Notes: generated by a model from the sequence alone, not told the origin. Counted from the stretch's first letter, positions 42,707 to 52,556 are shown. The stretch is 64,000 nucleotides of DNA from an uncultured Pelagibacteraceae bacterium (GCA_902627645.1 CACOJX010000002.1:1-64000); one strand, 5' to 3'. Program-made: numbers and translations.

Positions 42707-43571
42707 ATAAATCCTTTAAATATATAATTACAGCAACCCAAATAATAATAAAACTGAGAAATTTTAGAGATGAAAAATCCTCATTGTAATAAAAAAAACC
42801 TAAAATAAACTGCAAAGTTGGCGTTATATAAAAAATCATTCCTGTGGGTCCTAAACCAATAAGTTCAACACCTCTCACATATAAAAATAAAGGAATCACA
42901 GTCATTGGACCAGCTAAAACTAAAAATAGACTAAGACCAGGATTAGATATACTAAAATCATTGAAACCTGCTTTTGAAATTAGATAAAAAACAAATAAAG
43001 CAAAAGGAAGTATATATAAACTTTCAATTAAAAGACCTATATCAGTATCAACATCAATTTTTTTTCTTACCAAATTATAAAAGGCCCAACTAAATGCTAC
43101 AACTAATCCAACCCAGGGCAAACTTTTCAAACTAAAGAAAATTAAAATTAAGATTGATATTAGAACAAGTAAAATTGATATGACTCTTTTTTTATTTAAT
43201 CTTTCTTTAAAAAAAATATATCCTAGTAGAACACTTATTATTGGCATTATAAAATATCCAAAACTAGCATCAATGATCCTATCAGTTGCTACCGCATAAA
43301 TCCATATAGCCCAATTAATAAAAATTAAGAATCCTGAAAAAAATAATCCTATTAAATTTTTGTTAATTGAAATTACTTCTTTAAAAATTTTCCATTTTGA
43401 AAAAAAGGTGGTCGTTATTATTAACATAAAACTTGTCCATAAGCATCGATGAGCAACTAATTCGATATGTCCAATGAATGAGACATATTCAAAATATATT
43501 ACTCCTATAAAACCCCACCAAAATGATCCTAATGATGTTAGGTATATACCCTTATTAAAATCTTGTTTCAT
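42693..43571 (-). CDS. rarD: RarD-type EamA transporter
   Basis: This 292-residue integral membrane protein has ten hydrophobic segments. The N-terminus K-G-I-Y-L-T-S-L-G-S-F-W-W-G, the H-R-C-L-W-T segment near 42, and N-W-A-I-W-I-Y-A-V with a following G-Y-F-I-M-P-I are characteristic of RarD. It exports or imports an unknown metabolite; the old chloramphenicol-sensitivity label does not define its function. It is the first gene of the long minus-strand run that ends with the MBL hydrolase. Confidence 0.9.
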   Translation of the reverse strand: MKQDFNKGIYLTSLGSFWWGFIGVIYFEYVSFIGHIELVAHRCLWTSFMLIITTTFFSKWKIFKEVISINKNLIGLFFSGFLIFINWAIWIYAVATDRIIDASFGYFIMPIISVLLGYIFFKERLNKKRVISILLVLISILILIFFSLKSLPWVGLVVAFSWAFYNLVRKKIDVDTDIGLLIESLYILPFALFVFYLISKAGFNDFSISNPGLSLFLVLAGPMTVIPLFLYVRGVELIGLGPTGMIFYITPTLQFILGFFYYNEDFSSLKFLSFIIIWVAVIIYLKDLYEKN

Positions 43572-43659
43572 AGATAAATAAATGAATAAAATAATTGTTA
43601 GTTAAATAAACTATTTTATAGTTGAATTAAATGATTTTAATTATAAAAGCATCTTAAAC

Positions 43660-43749
43660 GGAGAGATGGCTGAGCGGTTGAAAGCACCGGTCTTGAAAAC
43701 CGGCAAAGGGGCAACTCTTTCCTGGGTTCGAATCCCAGTCTCTCCGCCA
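43660..43749 (+). tRNA. tRNA-Ser (anticodon TGA)
   Basis: A class II tRNA of 90 nt with a long variable arm. The acceptor stem GGAGAGA/TCTCTCC pairs 43660-43666 with 43739-43745, and CCA is encoded at 43747-43749. The anticodon stem CCGGT/ACCGG encloses CTTGAAA with anticodon TGA. Confidence 0.97.
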
Positions 43750-43758
43750 TCAAAACCT

Positions 43759-44016
43759 TTAATATTTAAAATTTTTAAATAAATTATTAATTTTATTGTC
43801 TTCAAATTCTATATTAGTTTTTAATCCATTATAAAAATTATAAAGATTATTATCATCTATTTCTAAGAAATTGATTAATTCATTTAACTCTTCAAAATTT
43901 AATTTATCAAGATACTTATTAGTGAAAGCTCCTAAAAGTTTATCCATTTCTTTTGTACCGCGATAATTTGATCTGTAAATGATCTTTTTTTTTATTTGTT
44001 CTATATCGACGTTCAT
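43759..44016 (-). CDS. sdhE: Succinate dehydrogenase assembly factor SdhE (Sdh5/SDHAF2 family)
   Basis: This 85-residue helical protein has the family signature Y-R-G-T-K-E-M-D (Arg19-Gly20, Glu23), followed by L-G-A-F and a helix ending in F-L-E-I-D-D-N-N-L-Y. SdhE promotes covalent attachment of FAD to the succinate dehydrogenase flavoprotein. The gene is divergent from recG with 22 bp between, which is a common alphaproteobacterial arrangement. Confidence 0.9.
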   Translation of the reverse strand: MNVDIEQIKKKIIYRSNYRGTKEMDKLLGAFTNKYLDKLNFEELNELINFLEIDDNNLYNFYNGLKTNIEFEDNKINNLFKNFKY

Positions 44017-44038
44017 AATAGGAATATAATATTAGTTT

Positions 44039-46090
44039 ATGGATATTAAAAGAAATTATAAATATTTATTGTCTGATCTTAGTGCACTAAAAGGTGTAGG
44101 AGTAAAAACAACAAATTTACTTAAAAGAAAAAAGATAAATACTATTTTTGATCTTTTATGGAAGTTACCAAAATCCTATACTGATCGAAGTTTATCGTCA
44201 AAAATTAAAGATTTAAAAATTGATGAAGTACAAACAATAACTATTATTCCACAAAAATACTCATTTCCAAGAGTAAGAAATTTACCAAATCGAGTTTTAT
44301 GTAATGATGAAACTGGTGAAATAGATTGTGTTTTTTTTAATAGTTATGAAGGATATATAAAAAAAATATTACCTATTGGAAAAGAAGTCACTATTAGTGG
44401 TAAAATTAAATATTTCCGTAACAAATATCAATTAACAAATCCTAAATATATTTCAGAAGACTCCTCTATCATAAAACAAAAACATAACAGTTATTCATTA
44501 ACTGAAGGCATAAGTGAAAAAGTTTATAATAGGATTATATTACAAATTATTCAAAATTTGCCTGAAATTGATGAATGGCATTCAAAAAACATATTAAAAA
44601 AATTTGATTATATTGGTTGGAATGATTCGATAAAAAAATTACATAGACCAGAAAACATTGGTAAATTTAAAGAAAACTTTTATCAAAGACTTGCTTTTGA
44701 TGAAATTTTCTCAACTTTTTTAGTAAATTCAGAAATCCGAAAAAAAATTAAAAAAATTAAAAAAACAAAGAAAAAATTTAATATCAAAAAACAAAATCAA
44801 ATATTATCTAAATTAGACTTTTCATTAACTAATGACCAAAATAAAACATTAAATGAGATTAATAAAGATTTATGCTCAGACAAAAAAATGTTTAGATTAC
44901 TTCAGGGTGATGTTGGGAGTGGTAAAACAATAGTATCTTTACTATCTGCCTACAACACCATCAGTTCAGATTTTCAAGTAGCGGTTATGGCACCTACTGA
45001 AATATTAGCAAGACAACATTTCATGTTAGCTAAAAAAATATTTCCTAAAAATATTAAAATAGAATTACTCTCAGGAAAATCATCTTATAAAGATAAAAAA
45101 AATATTTTAGATAAATTGATAAAAAAAGAAATCGATATAATTTTTGGTACACATGCTTTATTTCAAAAAAAAGTTGAATTTAAAAGACTGGGATTAATAA
45201 TTATTGATGAACAACATAAATTTGGTGTTAATCAAAGAAAAAGATTATCAGATAAAGCTGGAAAAGATTGTGATGTTCTCTTAATGACTGCAACACCAAT
45301 ACCTCGTACTTTAACAATGACTATTTACGGAGATATGGATCTTTCAATTATAAGAGAAAAACCAAATATTCGGAAACCTGTAAAGACTTATAGTAAACTT
45401 GATAGTAAAATTGAAGATGTGATAAATTTTGTAAAAAAAGAAATCCAATTTGGAAACCAAATTTTTTGGGTATGTCCCTTAATAGAAGAGTCTAAAAAAA
45501 TTGATCATACTTCAGCAGTTAAAAAATCTGAATATTTAAAAAAGATATTTCCTAATGAAGTTTATTTACTTCATGGAAAGACAACTATTGATGAAAAAGA
45601 GAAAATCCTGAACAAATTTGTAAAAAACGAATTTAAGATTTTAGTCTCGACTACTATCATTGAAGTGGGTATAGATTTTCCAAACGCGAATGTAATAGTA
45701 ATAGAAAACGCAAATAAATTTGGTTTATCTCAATTACACCAATTGAGAGGTAGAGTTGGAAGAGGCTATAAACAGTCAACGTGTATATTAATGTTTAAGT
45801 CAAATTTAACTGACAATGCAAAAAAAAGAATTAACATATTAAAAGACTCTAATGATGGATTTAAGATATCTGAGGAAGATATGAAACTTAGAGGTTTTGG
45901 GGACATTCTCGGTTTTAAACAAAGTGGGATTAAAAACTTTAAACTAGCAGATCCCATACATAATCATGAACTTTTTATTTTAGCTGAAAAAGAAATAAAA
46001 AGAATTGAAATTGAAAAAGAAGACATAAGAAAATTTAAACCATTAATAAAATTATATGATCGAGCAGATGTAATTAATGATATTGCCTAA
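44039..46090 (+). CDS. recG: ATP-dependent DNA helicase RecG
   Basis: This 683-residue helicase reverses stalled replication forks. The N-terminal wedge/OB domain (to about 230) is followed by helicase motifs: Q-G-D-V-G-S-G-K-T near 289-297, D-E-Q-H near 393, T-A-T-P-I-P-R-T-L, and Q-L-H-Q-L-R-G-R-V-G-R-G in the second RecA-like domain. The C-terminal R-G-F-G-D-I-L-G-F-K-Q-S-G motif is the RecG translocation element. The length is normal. It ends overlapping the opposing DUF502 gene by 4 bp. Confidence 0.96.
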   Translation: MDIKRNYKYLLSDLSALKGVGVKTTNLLKRKKINTIFDLLWKLPKSYTDRSLSSKIKDLKIDEVQTITIIPQKYSFPRVRNLPNRVLCNDETGEIDCVFFNSYEGYIKKILPIGKEVTISGKIKYFRNKYQLTNPKYISEDSSIIKQKHNSYSLTEGISEKVYNRIILQIIQNLPEIDEWHSKNILKKFDYIGWNDSIKKLHRPENIGKFKENFYQRLAFDEIFSTFLVNSEIRKKIKKIKKTKKKFNIKKQNQILSKLDFSLTNDQNKTLNEINKDLCSDKKMFRLLQGDVGSGKTIVSLLSAYNTISSDFQVAVMAPTEILARQHFMLAKKIFPKNIKIELLSGKSSYKDKKNILDKLIKKEIDIIFGTHALFQKKVEFKRLGLIIIDEQHKFGVNQRKRLSDKAGKDCDVLLMTATPIPRTLTMTIYGDMDLSIIREKPNIRKPVKTYSKLDSKIEDVINFVKKEIQFGNQIFWVCPLIEESKKIDHTSAVKKSEYLKKIFPNEVYLLHGKTTIDEKEKILNKFVKNEFKILVSTTIIEVGIDFPNANVIVIENANKFGLSQLHQLRGRVGRGYKQSTCILMFKSNLTDNAKKRINILKDSNDGFKISEEDMKLRGFGDILGFKQSGIKNFKLADPIHNHELFILAEKEIKRIEIEKEDIRKFKPLIKLYDRADVINDIA

Positions 46091-46707
46091 CTCTTACCTG
46101 TAGATGTTCCGGCAGAAACAATAAATTTAGATGCTTCTTCAAATGTCATATTTAAATATATAACTTCATCTATTGGAAACATAAGTAAAAAACCACTTGT
46201 AGGGTTCGGTGTTGTTGGAACAAAAACATTAATTAATTTTTTATTAGTTTTTTCAGCCATCTCTCCTTTATTTTCTTTTGTTGCAAATCCAACTGCCCAA
46301 ACACCTTTTCTAGGATATTCTATTAAGACAACACTTTTTTTATCATTATCATCTTTATTAGAAAATGTTTCTGTCATTTGAACTATTGCTGAATAAATAG
46401 TTCTTAAAACAGGAATTCTCTTAAATAGATCATCAATTAGTTTAAGAATTCGTTTACCTAAAAAGGATAAAGATAAACCTCCAACAATTGTAATAAAAAT
46501 TACTGAAATGATAATTTCAATCCCCGGTATTGCAAATGGTAGGTAATTATTAGGGTTTATATTTTCTGGAATTATTTTTGATGAAACTCCAATTAATATT
46601 TTACTTAAATATAAAGTAAAACCAATAGGGATTAATACCACAACTCCAGTTATAAAATAATTTCTTAGAATAAGAGTTAATGATCTTTTTTTTTTATTTT
46701 TTGACAT
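46087..46707 (-). CDS. DUF502 family inner-membrane protein
   Basis: This 206-residue protein has two hydrophobic helices (about 14-34 and 60-85) and a C-terminal domain with the DUF502 pattern: R-I-P-V-L-R-T-I-Y-S-A-I-V-Q, V-V-L-I-E-Y-P-R-K-G-V-W-A-V-G-F, V-F-V-P-T-T-P-N-P-T-S-G-F-L-L. The role is unknown, though the family is widespread in proteobacteria. The start follows a tiny 25-residue frame by 3 bp. Confidence 0.88.
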   Translation of the reverse strand: MSKNKKKRSLTLILRNYFITGVVVLIPIGFTLYLSKILIGVSSKIIPENINPNNYLPFAIPGIEIIISVIFITIVGGLSLSFLGKRILKLIDDLFKRIPVLRTIYSAIVQMTETFSNKDDNDKKSVVLIEYPRKGVWAVGFATKENKGEMAEKTNKKLINVFVPTTPNPTSGFLLMFPIDEVIYLNMTFEEASKFIVSAGTSTGKS

Positions 46708-46710
46708 AAA

Positions 46711-46788
46711 TTAACTAAAACTTGAGTAGATTACGAACAAAATAGCCACTATGAAAAGCAATAATAATATTTTATTATTTAGATTCAT
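46711..46788 (-). CDS. Possible 25-residue single-helix membrane peptide
   Basis: A complete short frame from the ATG (complement 46786-46788) to the TAA (complement 46711-46713). The predicted peptide has a short polar N-terminus (M-N-L-N-N-K) and then a continuous run of about 15 hydrophobic residues, ending in Y-S-S-F-S. It ends 3 bp before the DUF502 start, as expected for a coupled leader gene. With no homology evidence it could be chance in AT-rich DNA, where hydrophobic codons are common. Confidence 0.35.
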   Translation of the reverse strand: MNLNNKILLLLFIVAILFVIYSSFS

Positions 46789-46818
46789 TAATTAATATAA
46801 TACCAATGTTATAGTAAA

Positions 46819-47646
46819 ATGAATAGAAGAAAATTTTTGTCATATGTTGGTTGTAGTTGTGGAGGTTTGCTTTTAAACTCGTGTGCCACAGCACCTATCA
46901 CAGAAAGAAAGCAGCTTAAAATAATACCTGAAGCAAAATTGAATGCTCAAGCAGCTCAAATTTACGAAAAAGTAAAAGAAAAAGAAAAATTAAGCAAGGA
47001 TACAAAAACCTTAAATCTAATTAAAGAAATTGGAAAAAGCATGGAAGATTCTATTAGTGAGTATTTTTACTTATCAAAACAAAATGATCCTACTGCAAAT
47101 TTTGATTGGGAATATATTCTTATAGAAAATAAAAATGTCAGAAACGCCTGGTGTATGCCAGGAGGTAAAATTGCCGTTTATACAGGTATACTAGATGTAA
47201 CTAAAAACACTAATGGGTTGGCAGCTGTAATGGGTCATGAAATAGCACATGCTGTTGCAAAGCATTCTGTAGAGCGAGCTAGTAGAAGTGCTATTCTTAA
47301 CACCAGTACGCAATTAATAGATATTTTTACTGGAGGAAAACTTTCTCAAGTAAATAGAGCGACTGGAATGAACACAGTGGGTTTGTTATCACAATTGGGA
47401 ATAATGAACCCTTTTACTAGAAAACAAGAAAGTGAGGCTGATTATCTTGGGATGATTTTTTCATCATTGTCGGGCTATGATATAAGAGAGACTGTTAAAA
47501 TTTGGGAAAGAATGAAAGAATTTAATAAAGGCAAAGAAACTCCAGAGTTTATGAGCACTCATCCATCTGCAGACAACCGTATAAAAAAAATAAACGAATG
47601 GACTAATGAAATAATCATTGATTATCCACCGATCAAATTATCTTAA
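46819..47646 (+). CDS. M48-family metalloprotease with Tat lipoprotein signal
   Basis: This 275-residue zinc protease has a twin-arginine motif (N-R-R-K-F-L-S) at residues 2-8, followed by a hydrophobic segment and a lipobox (Leu-Asn-Ser-Cys22). It would therefore be exported folded by Tat and lipid-anchored facing the periplasm. The catalytic motif H-E-I-A-H is at 140-144, and the third zinc ligand lies in E-S-E-A-D near 203. Relatives include LoiP/BepA-type peptidases that act on outer-membrane proteins. It is flanked by the DUF502 gene and tRNA-Lys. The Tat genes are at 60.6-61.9 kb. Confidence 0.88.
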   Translation: MNRRKFLSYVGCSCGGLLLNSCATAPITERKQLKIIPEAKLNAQAAQIYEKVKEKEKLSKDTKTLNLIKEIGKSMEDSISEYFYLSKQNDPTANFDWEYILIENKNVRNAWCMPGGKIAVYTGILDVTKNTNGLAAVMGHEIAHAVAKHSVERASRSAILNTSTQLIDIFTGGKLSQVNRATGMNTVGLLSQLGIMNPFTRKQESEADYLGMIFSSLSGYDIRETVKIWERMKEFNKGKETPEFMSTHPSADNRIKKINEWTNEIIIDYPPIKLS

Positions 47647-47649
47647 TTT

Positions 47650-47725
<76 letters not shown>

Positions 47726-47805
47726 AAAATTAAAGGATTGAAGGATTTATATACAGATAAATTTAAGTTTTTCAAATGACATTTTGGTCAAATTTAATCT
47801 CAAAT

Positions 47806-48918
47806 TTACAACTTATTTATGTATTTATCATGAAATTGATCATAGGTACCTTTTTGAATATTAATTCGAATAGATTTCATCAATTCTTGGTAAAAATTTA
47901 TATTGTGCAATGTAAGCAGCATTGATGCTAAAATTTCATTAGTATTAAAAAGATGATTCAAATAATTCAAAGAATATTTATTTAAATCAAATTTGTCACA
48001 GTTTTTATCCAAAGGAGAATTATCATTTTGATATCTGTTATTTTTAACATTGACCCTGCCATTCCAAGTAAAAGCTAACCCTGTTCTTCCTGATCTTGAA
48101 GGTAAAACACAATCAAACATATCAATGCCTCTTTTGACAGCTCCTAAAATATCCGAGGGTGTACCTACGCCCATCAGATAATGAGGTTTTTCATCTGGGA
48201 GATCAGTTTTGATATCTTCTAATACCTTAAACATTTCTTCTTGTGTTTCACCAACTGCTAGTCCCCCTAAAGCATATCCATCAAAACCAATCTCAATCAA
48301 ACTTTTTAAAGATTTAAGTCTTAAATCCTTAAATAAACCTCCTTGTATAATACCAAATAAAGCTTTGTGTGGTTTTTTTCCAAAGGCAACTTTTGATCTT
48401 TTGGCCCAGTGCAAAGACAAGTTCATTGACTCTTTAATCATATTATAGTCATTGCTTTTTTTTGGACACTCGTCCATTATCATTACTATATCGGAGTTAA
48501 GGCCTAATTGAATTCTTATACTTTCTTCTGGACTCAAATAAAATTTTTTTCCGTCAACATGTGAGTTAAAAATTGCTCCTTTTTCTTTATCAATTTTATT
48601 TAATTTAGATAATGACATCACTTGAAATCCCCCTGAGTCAGTAAGTATCGGTAAGTCACAATTCATAAAATTATGTAATCCTCCCGCAGACTCAATACGT
48701 TCTACTCCCGGTCTAATCATTAGATGATAAGTATTTGAAAGAATTATTTCTGATCCTGTTTCTTTAATATCATTTATAGTACAAGCTTTTACTGTTGCTT
48801 GAGTTCCGACAGGCATAAAGGCAGGGGTATGAATATTGCCTCTATGTGTTTCAATTAAACCATATCTTGCATATTTATCTTTTGCTAAAACATTAAAGGC
48901 AAAATTTTTTAATGCCAT
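47806..48918 (-). CDS. tgt: tRNA-guanine transglycosylase, zinc site degenerate
   Basis: This 370-residue TIM-barrel enzyme exchanges guanine-34 for preQ1 in tRNAs with GUN anticodons, the first tRNA step of queuosine formation. Asp94 in T-D-S-G-G-F-Q and the nucleophile Asp269 in M-F-D-C-V-L-P-S-R-S-G-R are present, as is G-G-L-A-V-G-E near 218. The C-terminal zinc site, C-x-C-x2-C plus His in characterised enzymes, here reads Cys307-Asp-Lys309-Phe-Asp-Leu312, with His338 kept. Two of three cysteine ligands are therefore missing. Length and the rest of the fold look normal. It is followed upstream by ppiA with a 6-bp gap. Confidence 0.95.
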   Translation of the reverse strand: MALKNFAFNVLAKDKYARYGLIETHRGNIHTPAFMPVGTQATVKACTINDIKETGSEIILSNTYHLMIRPGVERIESAGGLHNFMNCDLPILTDSGGFQVMSLSKLNKIDKEKGAIFNSHVDGKKFYLSPEESIRIQLGLNSDIVMIMDECPKKSNDYNMIKESMNLSLHWAKRSKVAFGKKPHKALFGIIQGGLFKDLRLKSLKSLIEIGFDGYALGGLAVGETQEEMFKVLEDIKTDLPDEKPHYLMGVGTPSDILGAVKRGIDMFDCVLPSRSGRTGLAFTWNGRVNVKNNRYQNDNSPLDKNCDKFDLNKYSLNYLNHLFNTNEILASMLLTLHNINFYQELMKSIRINIQKGTYDQFHDKYINKL

Positions 48919-48924
48919 TTAATA

Positions 48925-49485
48925 TTATAGAGATTTGAAACTAATTATTTTGTCTGGTTCCAACACGGCACCATTATTATTTTCATCACCTCTTTTTATT
49001 TTATCAACAAACTCCATTCCTTCAATTACTTTTCCAAAAACTGTATATTGTCTATCTAAAAAAGGAGCTGGTTTGAAACAAATAAAAAATTGACTATTTG
49101 CACTATTAGGGTCTGAAGAACGAGCCATAGATAATGTTCCTCTATCATGAGGCAAACTATTAAATTCCTGATTTAGATCTGGTAAATCTGATCCTCCCAT
49201 GCCGGCTTTAGTCAAATCAAAATCATTTAAACTTGAATTACCAAATTTAACATCTCCTGTTTGAGCCATAAAACCATCAATCACTCTATGAAATACAACA
49301 TTATCATATTTTCCCGTATCAGCCAATTCTTTGATCCTCTTTACATGATTTGGAGCAACGTCTGGAAAAAGTTCTATTTTAACCTCGCCATCTTTTAATT
49401 TTAGTATCATAATATTCTCCTCTGCTTTCGATTGATTTATTGTTAATAATAAAAAAAAAAATAAAATAATTATAATTCTATTCAT
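48925..49485 (-). CDS. ppiA: Peptidyl-prolyl cis-trans isomerase, cyclophilin type, exported
   Basis: This 186-residue foldase has a signal peptide (about 1-21, ending Ser-Lys-Ala). It shows the cyclophilin pattern V-V-F-H-R-V-I-D-G-F-M-A-Q-T-G-D, G-T-L-S-M-A-R-S-S-D-P-N-S-A-N-S-Q-F-F-I and a C-terminal Y-T-V-F-G-K-V. The catalytic Arg lies in F-H-R. It should act on periplasmic proteins. It overlaps coaD by 8 bp. Confidence 0.92.
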   Translation of the reverse strand: MNRIIIILFFFLLLTINQSKAEENIMILKLKDGEVKIELFPDVAPNHVKRIKELADTGKYDNVVFHRVIDGFMAQTGDVKFGNSSLNDFDLTKAGMGGSDLPDLNQEFNSLPHDRGTLSMARSSDPNSANSQFFICFKPAPFLDRQYTVFGKVIEGMEFVDKIKRGDENNNGAVLEPDKIISFKSL

Positions 49486-49972
49486 ATTTTTCTTTTAAAG
49501 ATTTAATTGTGCTTTTAGTTGTAAATTTTTTAATATCACCTTTTAGTTTTACAATTTCCTTTACGAATTTTGAAGAAATTATTTGATTTTCAACATCTGA
49601 CATTAAGAAAATTGTTTCGATCTTATTATTAAGTTTTCTGTTCATTCCTGCTAATTGAAATTCGTATTCAAAATCTGAAACTGCCCTCAAACCTCTTAAT
49701 ATAATATTAGATTTATATTTTTTACATAAATCTGTTGTTAATGTGGAAAAAGAGACTACAGTAATTTTTTTTTTATTCAATTTTAGGTCAGAAAAAAGTG
49801 CTTTTTTTACAATTTCAATTCTCTCGTAAGGGCTAAATAGATAATTCTTATTTTCACTATCAGAGACTGCAACTACAATTTTATCAAAAAGTTTTAACGA
49901 TTTATTTATAACATCTATATGTCCAAATGTAATCGGATCGAATGTACCTGGATAAATGGCAACTTTTGGCAT
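49478..49972 (-). CDS. coaD: Phosphopantetheine adenylyltransferase
   Basis: This 164-residue enzyme makes dephospho-CoA from pantetheine phosphate and ATP. Y-P-G-T-F-D-P-I-T-F-G-H at 7-18 carries the nucleotidyl-transfer T/HxGH motif, R-G-L-R-A-V-S-D-F-E-Y-E near 93-104 is conserved, and I-S-S-K-F-V-K-E near 133 is the late motif. It overlaps gyrA by one base and ppiA by 8 bp. Confidence 0.96.
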   Translation of the reverse strand: MPKVAIYPGTFDPITFGHIDVINKSLKLFDKIVVAVSDSENKNYLFSPYERIEIVKKALFSDLKLNKKKITVVSFSTLTTDLCKKYKSNIILRGLRAVSDFEYEFQLAGMNRKLNNKIETIFLMSDVENQIISSKFVKEIVKLKGDIKKFTTKSTIKSLKEKYE

Positions 49973-52551
49973 TATATTAAATTATCATCAATCTTAATTG
50001 ATGAAACAACTTTTTCATCTCCAGAGAGTTTGATTATACGAACACCTTGAGTATTTCTGCCTGCGGATCTTATTTCTTTGACTGCAACTCTAATTACTCT
50101 TCCTTTATTGGTAGATATCATAATTTCATCACCTTCAAAAACAGGGAAAGATGAGGCAATATTTCCGTTTCTTGGAGAGTTGATGATTCCAATAATTCCT
50201 TTTCCTCCTCTATTAGTGACCCTGTAATCTTTATGTGAAGTTTTTTTCCCAAAACCATTTTCTGTAATTGATAAAATATATTTTTCAGTAGCTTTAATTG
50301 CAGATTTTTCGTTTATATTATTTTTCGCATTTTTTTTTGTCTTATCGTTATCTATTATTGACAATGATACAATTTGATCGTTGGGTGCCAATTCGATACC
50401 TTTTATACCTTTTGAGGATCTTCCTTTAAAAATTCTTAATTTTTTTGACTCAAATCTTATACATTTGCCAAATTTTGTGCTTAACATTATATCTTGATCA
50501 TCTTTGCAAATTCTTACACCAACAATCTTATCATTATTATCTAGCTTCATAGCTATTTTGCCTGATGCATTGATTGAAGAAAAATCTTCAAGACTATTTT
50601 TTCTAATTTTTCCTAACGATGTAGCAAATACAATCTGATAGTCCTTTAAGCTATTATTATCATCGGGAAAAGGCATTATAGAGCTAATAGATTGATGATT
50701 TTTTAAAGGCAAAATATTGAATAATGATTTGCCTTTTGATGAAGCTGAACCTTCAGGTATTTTCCAAGCTTTAACTCTATAAACTAAACCTTCGGTAGAG
50801 AAAAAAAGCATCGATGTATGTGTGTTAACAGACAAAGTTTGAATAACAGAATCCTCATTTCTTGTTGTAATACCCGTTTTACCTTTCCCACCTCTTTTTT
50901 GTGTCTTAAGATTATTTAAAGATCCACGCTTGATATATCCTTGAAGAGTGACTGTAATTATTACAGATTGTTTTTGTATGGTTTCTTCAATATCATAATT
51001 AAGAACAGCATCAATTATTTTTGTTCTTCTAGGGACAGAATATTTTTCTTTTATATTTTTTAATTCTTCACTAATTACTTTTTGAAGTTCTTTTTTTGAA
51101 GAAATAATTTTTTTGTATTTAGTAATTAATTCTGCTAATTTTTTTATTTCTAATTCAATTTCATTTATTCCCAAAGCAGTTAATTTTTGTAATCTAAGTT
51201 CTAATATAGCACCTACTTGTTTATCAGATAATGTGTAAATAGCTTTCTTTTTTTTATCCTCAACCAATGAAATTAATTTTTGAGATTTATTAATTTTCCA
51301 TTTTGTTTTTAAAATTGATAATTTTGCATCCTCTGGATTTTTAGAGCTTCTAATAATTTTAATGACTTTATCCAGGTTCTCTACTGAAACTGAAAGACCA
51401 ATTAAAATATGTGCTCTCTCCTCTGCTTTCTGCAAATCAAATTTAGTTTTTTTAATTACAACATCTTCTCTAAAACTTAAAAAATTTGATATAAAATCTT
51501 TAAGATTACATGTTTCTGGTTTTCCATCAACAATTGCTAAAGTGTTAAAACCAAATGAACTTTCTATTTGTGTATTTTTATATAGTTGTCTTTTAACAGT
51601 TTCTGGTTCAACACCGTTTCTAAGATCAATAGATACTCGTATACCTTCTCTATTGGACTCATCTCTTATATCTCTTATTCCTTCAATTTTTTTCTCTCTA
51701 ACTAATTGTGCTATTCTCTCATTTAAAACTGATTTATTAACTTGATAAGGTATAGAGGTTATTACTAATCTTTCTCTTCCATTTTTTAAACTTTCTATAG
51801 ATATTTCACCTCTAATTTTAAATGATCCTCTTCCTTTGTTATAACCCTGTTTGATAATATCTTTGCCTATAATTACACCACCAGTTGGAAAATCTGGACC
51901 TGGTATATGTTTCATTAATTCTTTTATTTTGATATCTTTATTTTCTATTAAAGCTAATGTGCCATTAATTATTTCACCTAAATTGTGAGGAGGTATGCTT
52001 GTAGCCATACCAACAGCTATTCCACCAGCCCCATTAACCAATAGATTTGGAAATTGAGCTGGCAAGACCGTAGGTTCTTTTTCTGTTTCGTCATAATTAC
52101 TTTTAAATTGAATTGTATTTTTTTCGATATCATCAATTAAAAACTGAGATACTTTTGAAAGTCTAGTTTCAGTATATCTCATAGCCGCAGCAGGATCTCC
52201 ATCGATCGAACCAAAATTTCCTTGGCCATCCACTAATGGTAGACTCATTGAAAAATCTTGCACCATTCTTACTAAAGCATCATAAACAGATTGGTCTCCA
52301 TGTGGATGATATTTACCTATTACATCTCCAACAATTCTTGCTGATTTTCGAAATTGTTTTGACCAATCATAACCTCCTTTATACATAGCGTATAAAATTC
52401 TTCTATGAACAGGTTTTAGTCCATCTCTTACATCTGGCAGAGCTCTACTCACAATTACACTCATTGCATAAGAAAGATAAGACGAGCTCATCTCATCATG
52501 CATAGATATATTTTTTATATTTTGATCTTTAGAAATTTCAGATTTTTCCAT
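49972..52551 (-). CDS. gyrA: DNA gyrase subunit A
   Basis: This 859-residue subunit breaks and rejoins DNA to introduce negative supercoils. The catalytic Tyr126 is in A-A-A-M-R-Y-T-E, and the N-terminal [13 protein letters not shown] and H-P-H-G-D segments are intact. In the quinolone-determining region the position equal to E. coli Ser83 is Gln87, and the position equal to Asp87 is Asp91. The C-terminal wrapping domain carries the GyrA box (Q-K-R-G-G-K-G), which separates gyrase from topoisomerase IV. It follows ssb by 5 bp on the same strand. Confidence 0.96.
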   Translation of the reverse strand: MEKSEISKDQNIKNISMHDEMSSSYLSYAMSVIVSRALPDVRDGLKPVHRRILYAMYKGGYDWSKQFRKSARIVGDVIGKYHPHGDQSVYDALVRMVQDFSMSLPLVDGQGNFGSIDGDPAAAMRYTETRLSKVSQFLIDDIEKNTIQFKSNYDETEKEPTVLPAQFPNLLVNGAGGIAVGMATSIPPHNLGEIINGTLALIENKDIKIKELMKHIPGPDFPTGGVIIGKDIIKQGYNKGRGSFKIRGEISIESLKNGRERLVITSIPYQVNKSVLNERIAQLVREKKIEGIRDIRDESNREGIRVSIDLRNGVEPETVKRQLYKNTQIESSFGFNTLAIVDGKPETCNLKDFISNFLSFREDVVIKKTKFDLQKAEERAHILIGLSVSVENLDKVIKIIRSSKNPEDAKLSILKTKWKINKSQKLISLVEDKKKKAIYTLSDKQVGAILELRLQKLTALGINEIELEIKKLAELITKYKKIISSKKELQKVISEELKNIKEKYSVPRRTKIIDAVLNYDIEETIQKQSVIITVTLQGYIKRGSLNNLKTQKRGGKGKTGITTRNEDSVIQTLSVNTHTSMLFFSTEGLVYRVKAWKIPEGSASSKGKSLFNILPLKNHQSISSIMPFPDDNNSLKDYQIVFATSLGKIRKNSLEDFSSINASGKIAMKLDNNDKIVGVRICKDDQDIMLSTKFGKCIRFESKKLRIFKGRSSKGIKGIELAPNDQIVSLSIIDNDKTKKNAKNNINEKSAIKATEKYILSITENGFGKKTSHKDYRVTNRGGKGIIGIINSPRNGNIASSFPVFEGDEIMISTNKGRVIRVAVKEIRSAGRNTQGVRIIKLSGDEKVVSSIKIDDNLI

Positions 52552-52556
52552 ATAGC

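Noticed and set aside
51362-51745. 127-codon plus-strand frame inside gyrA
   Set aside because: It is antisense to conserved gyrA codons; composition reflects the complementary coding strand and not an independent gene.
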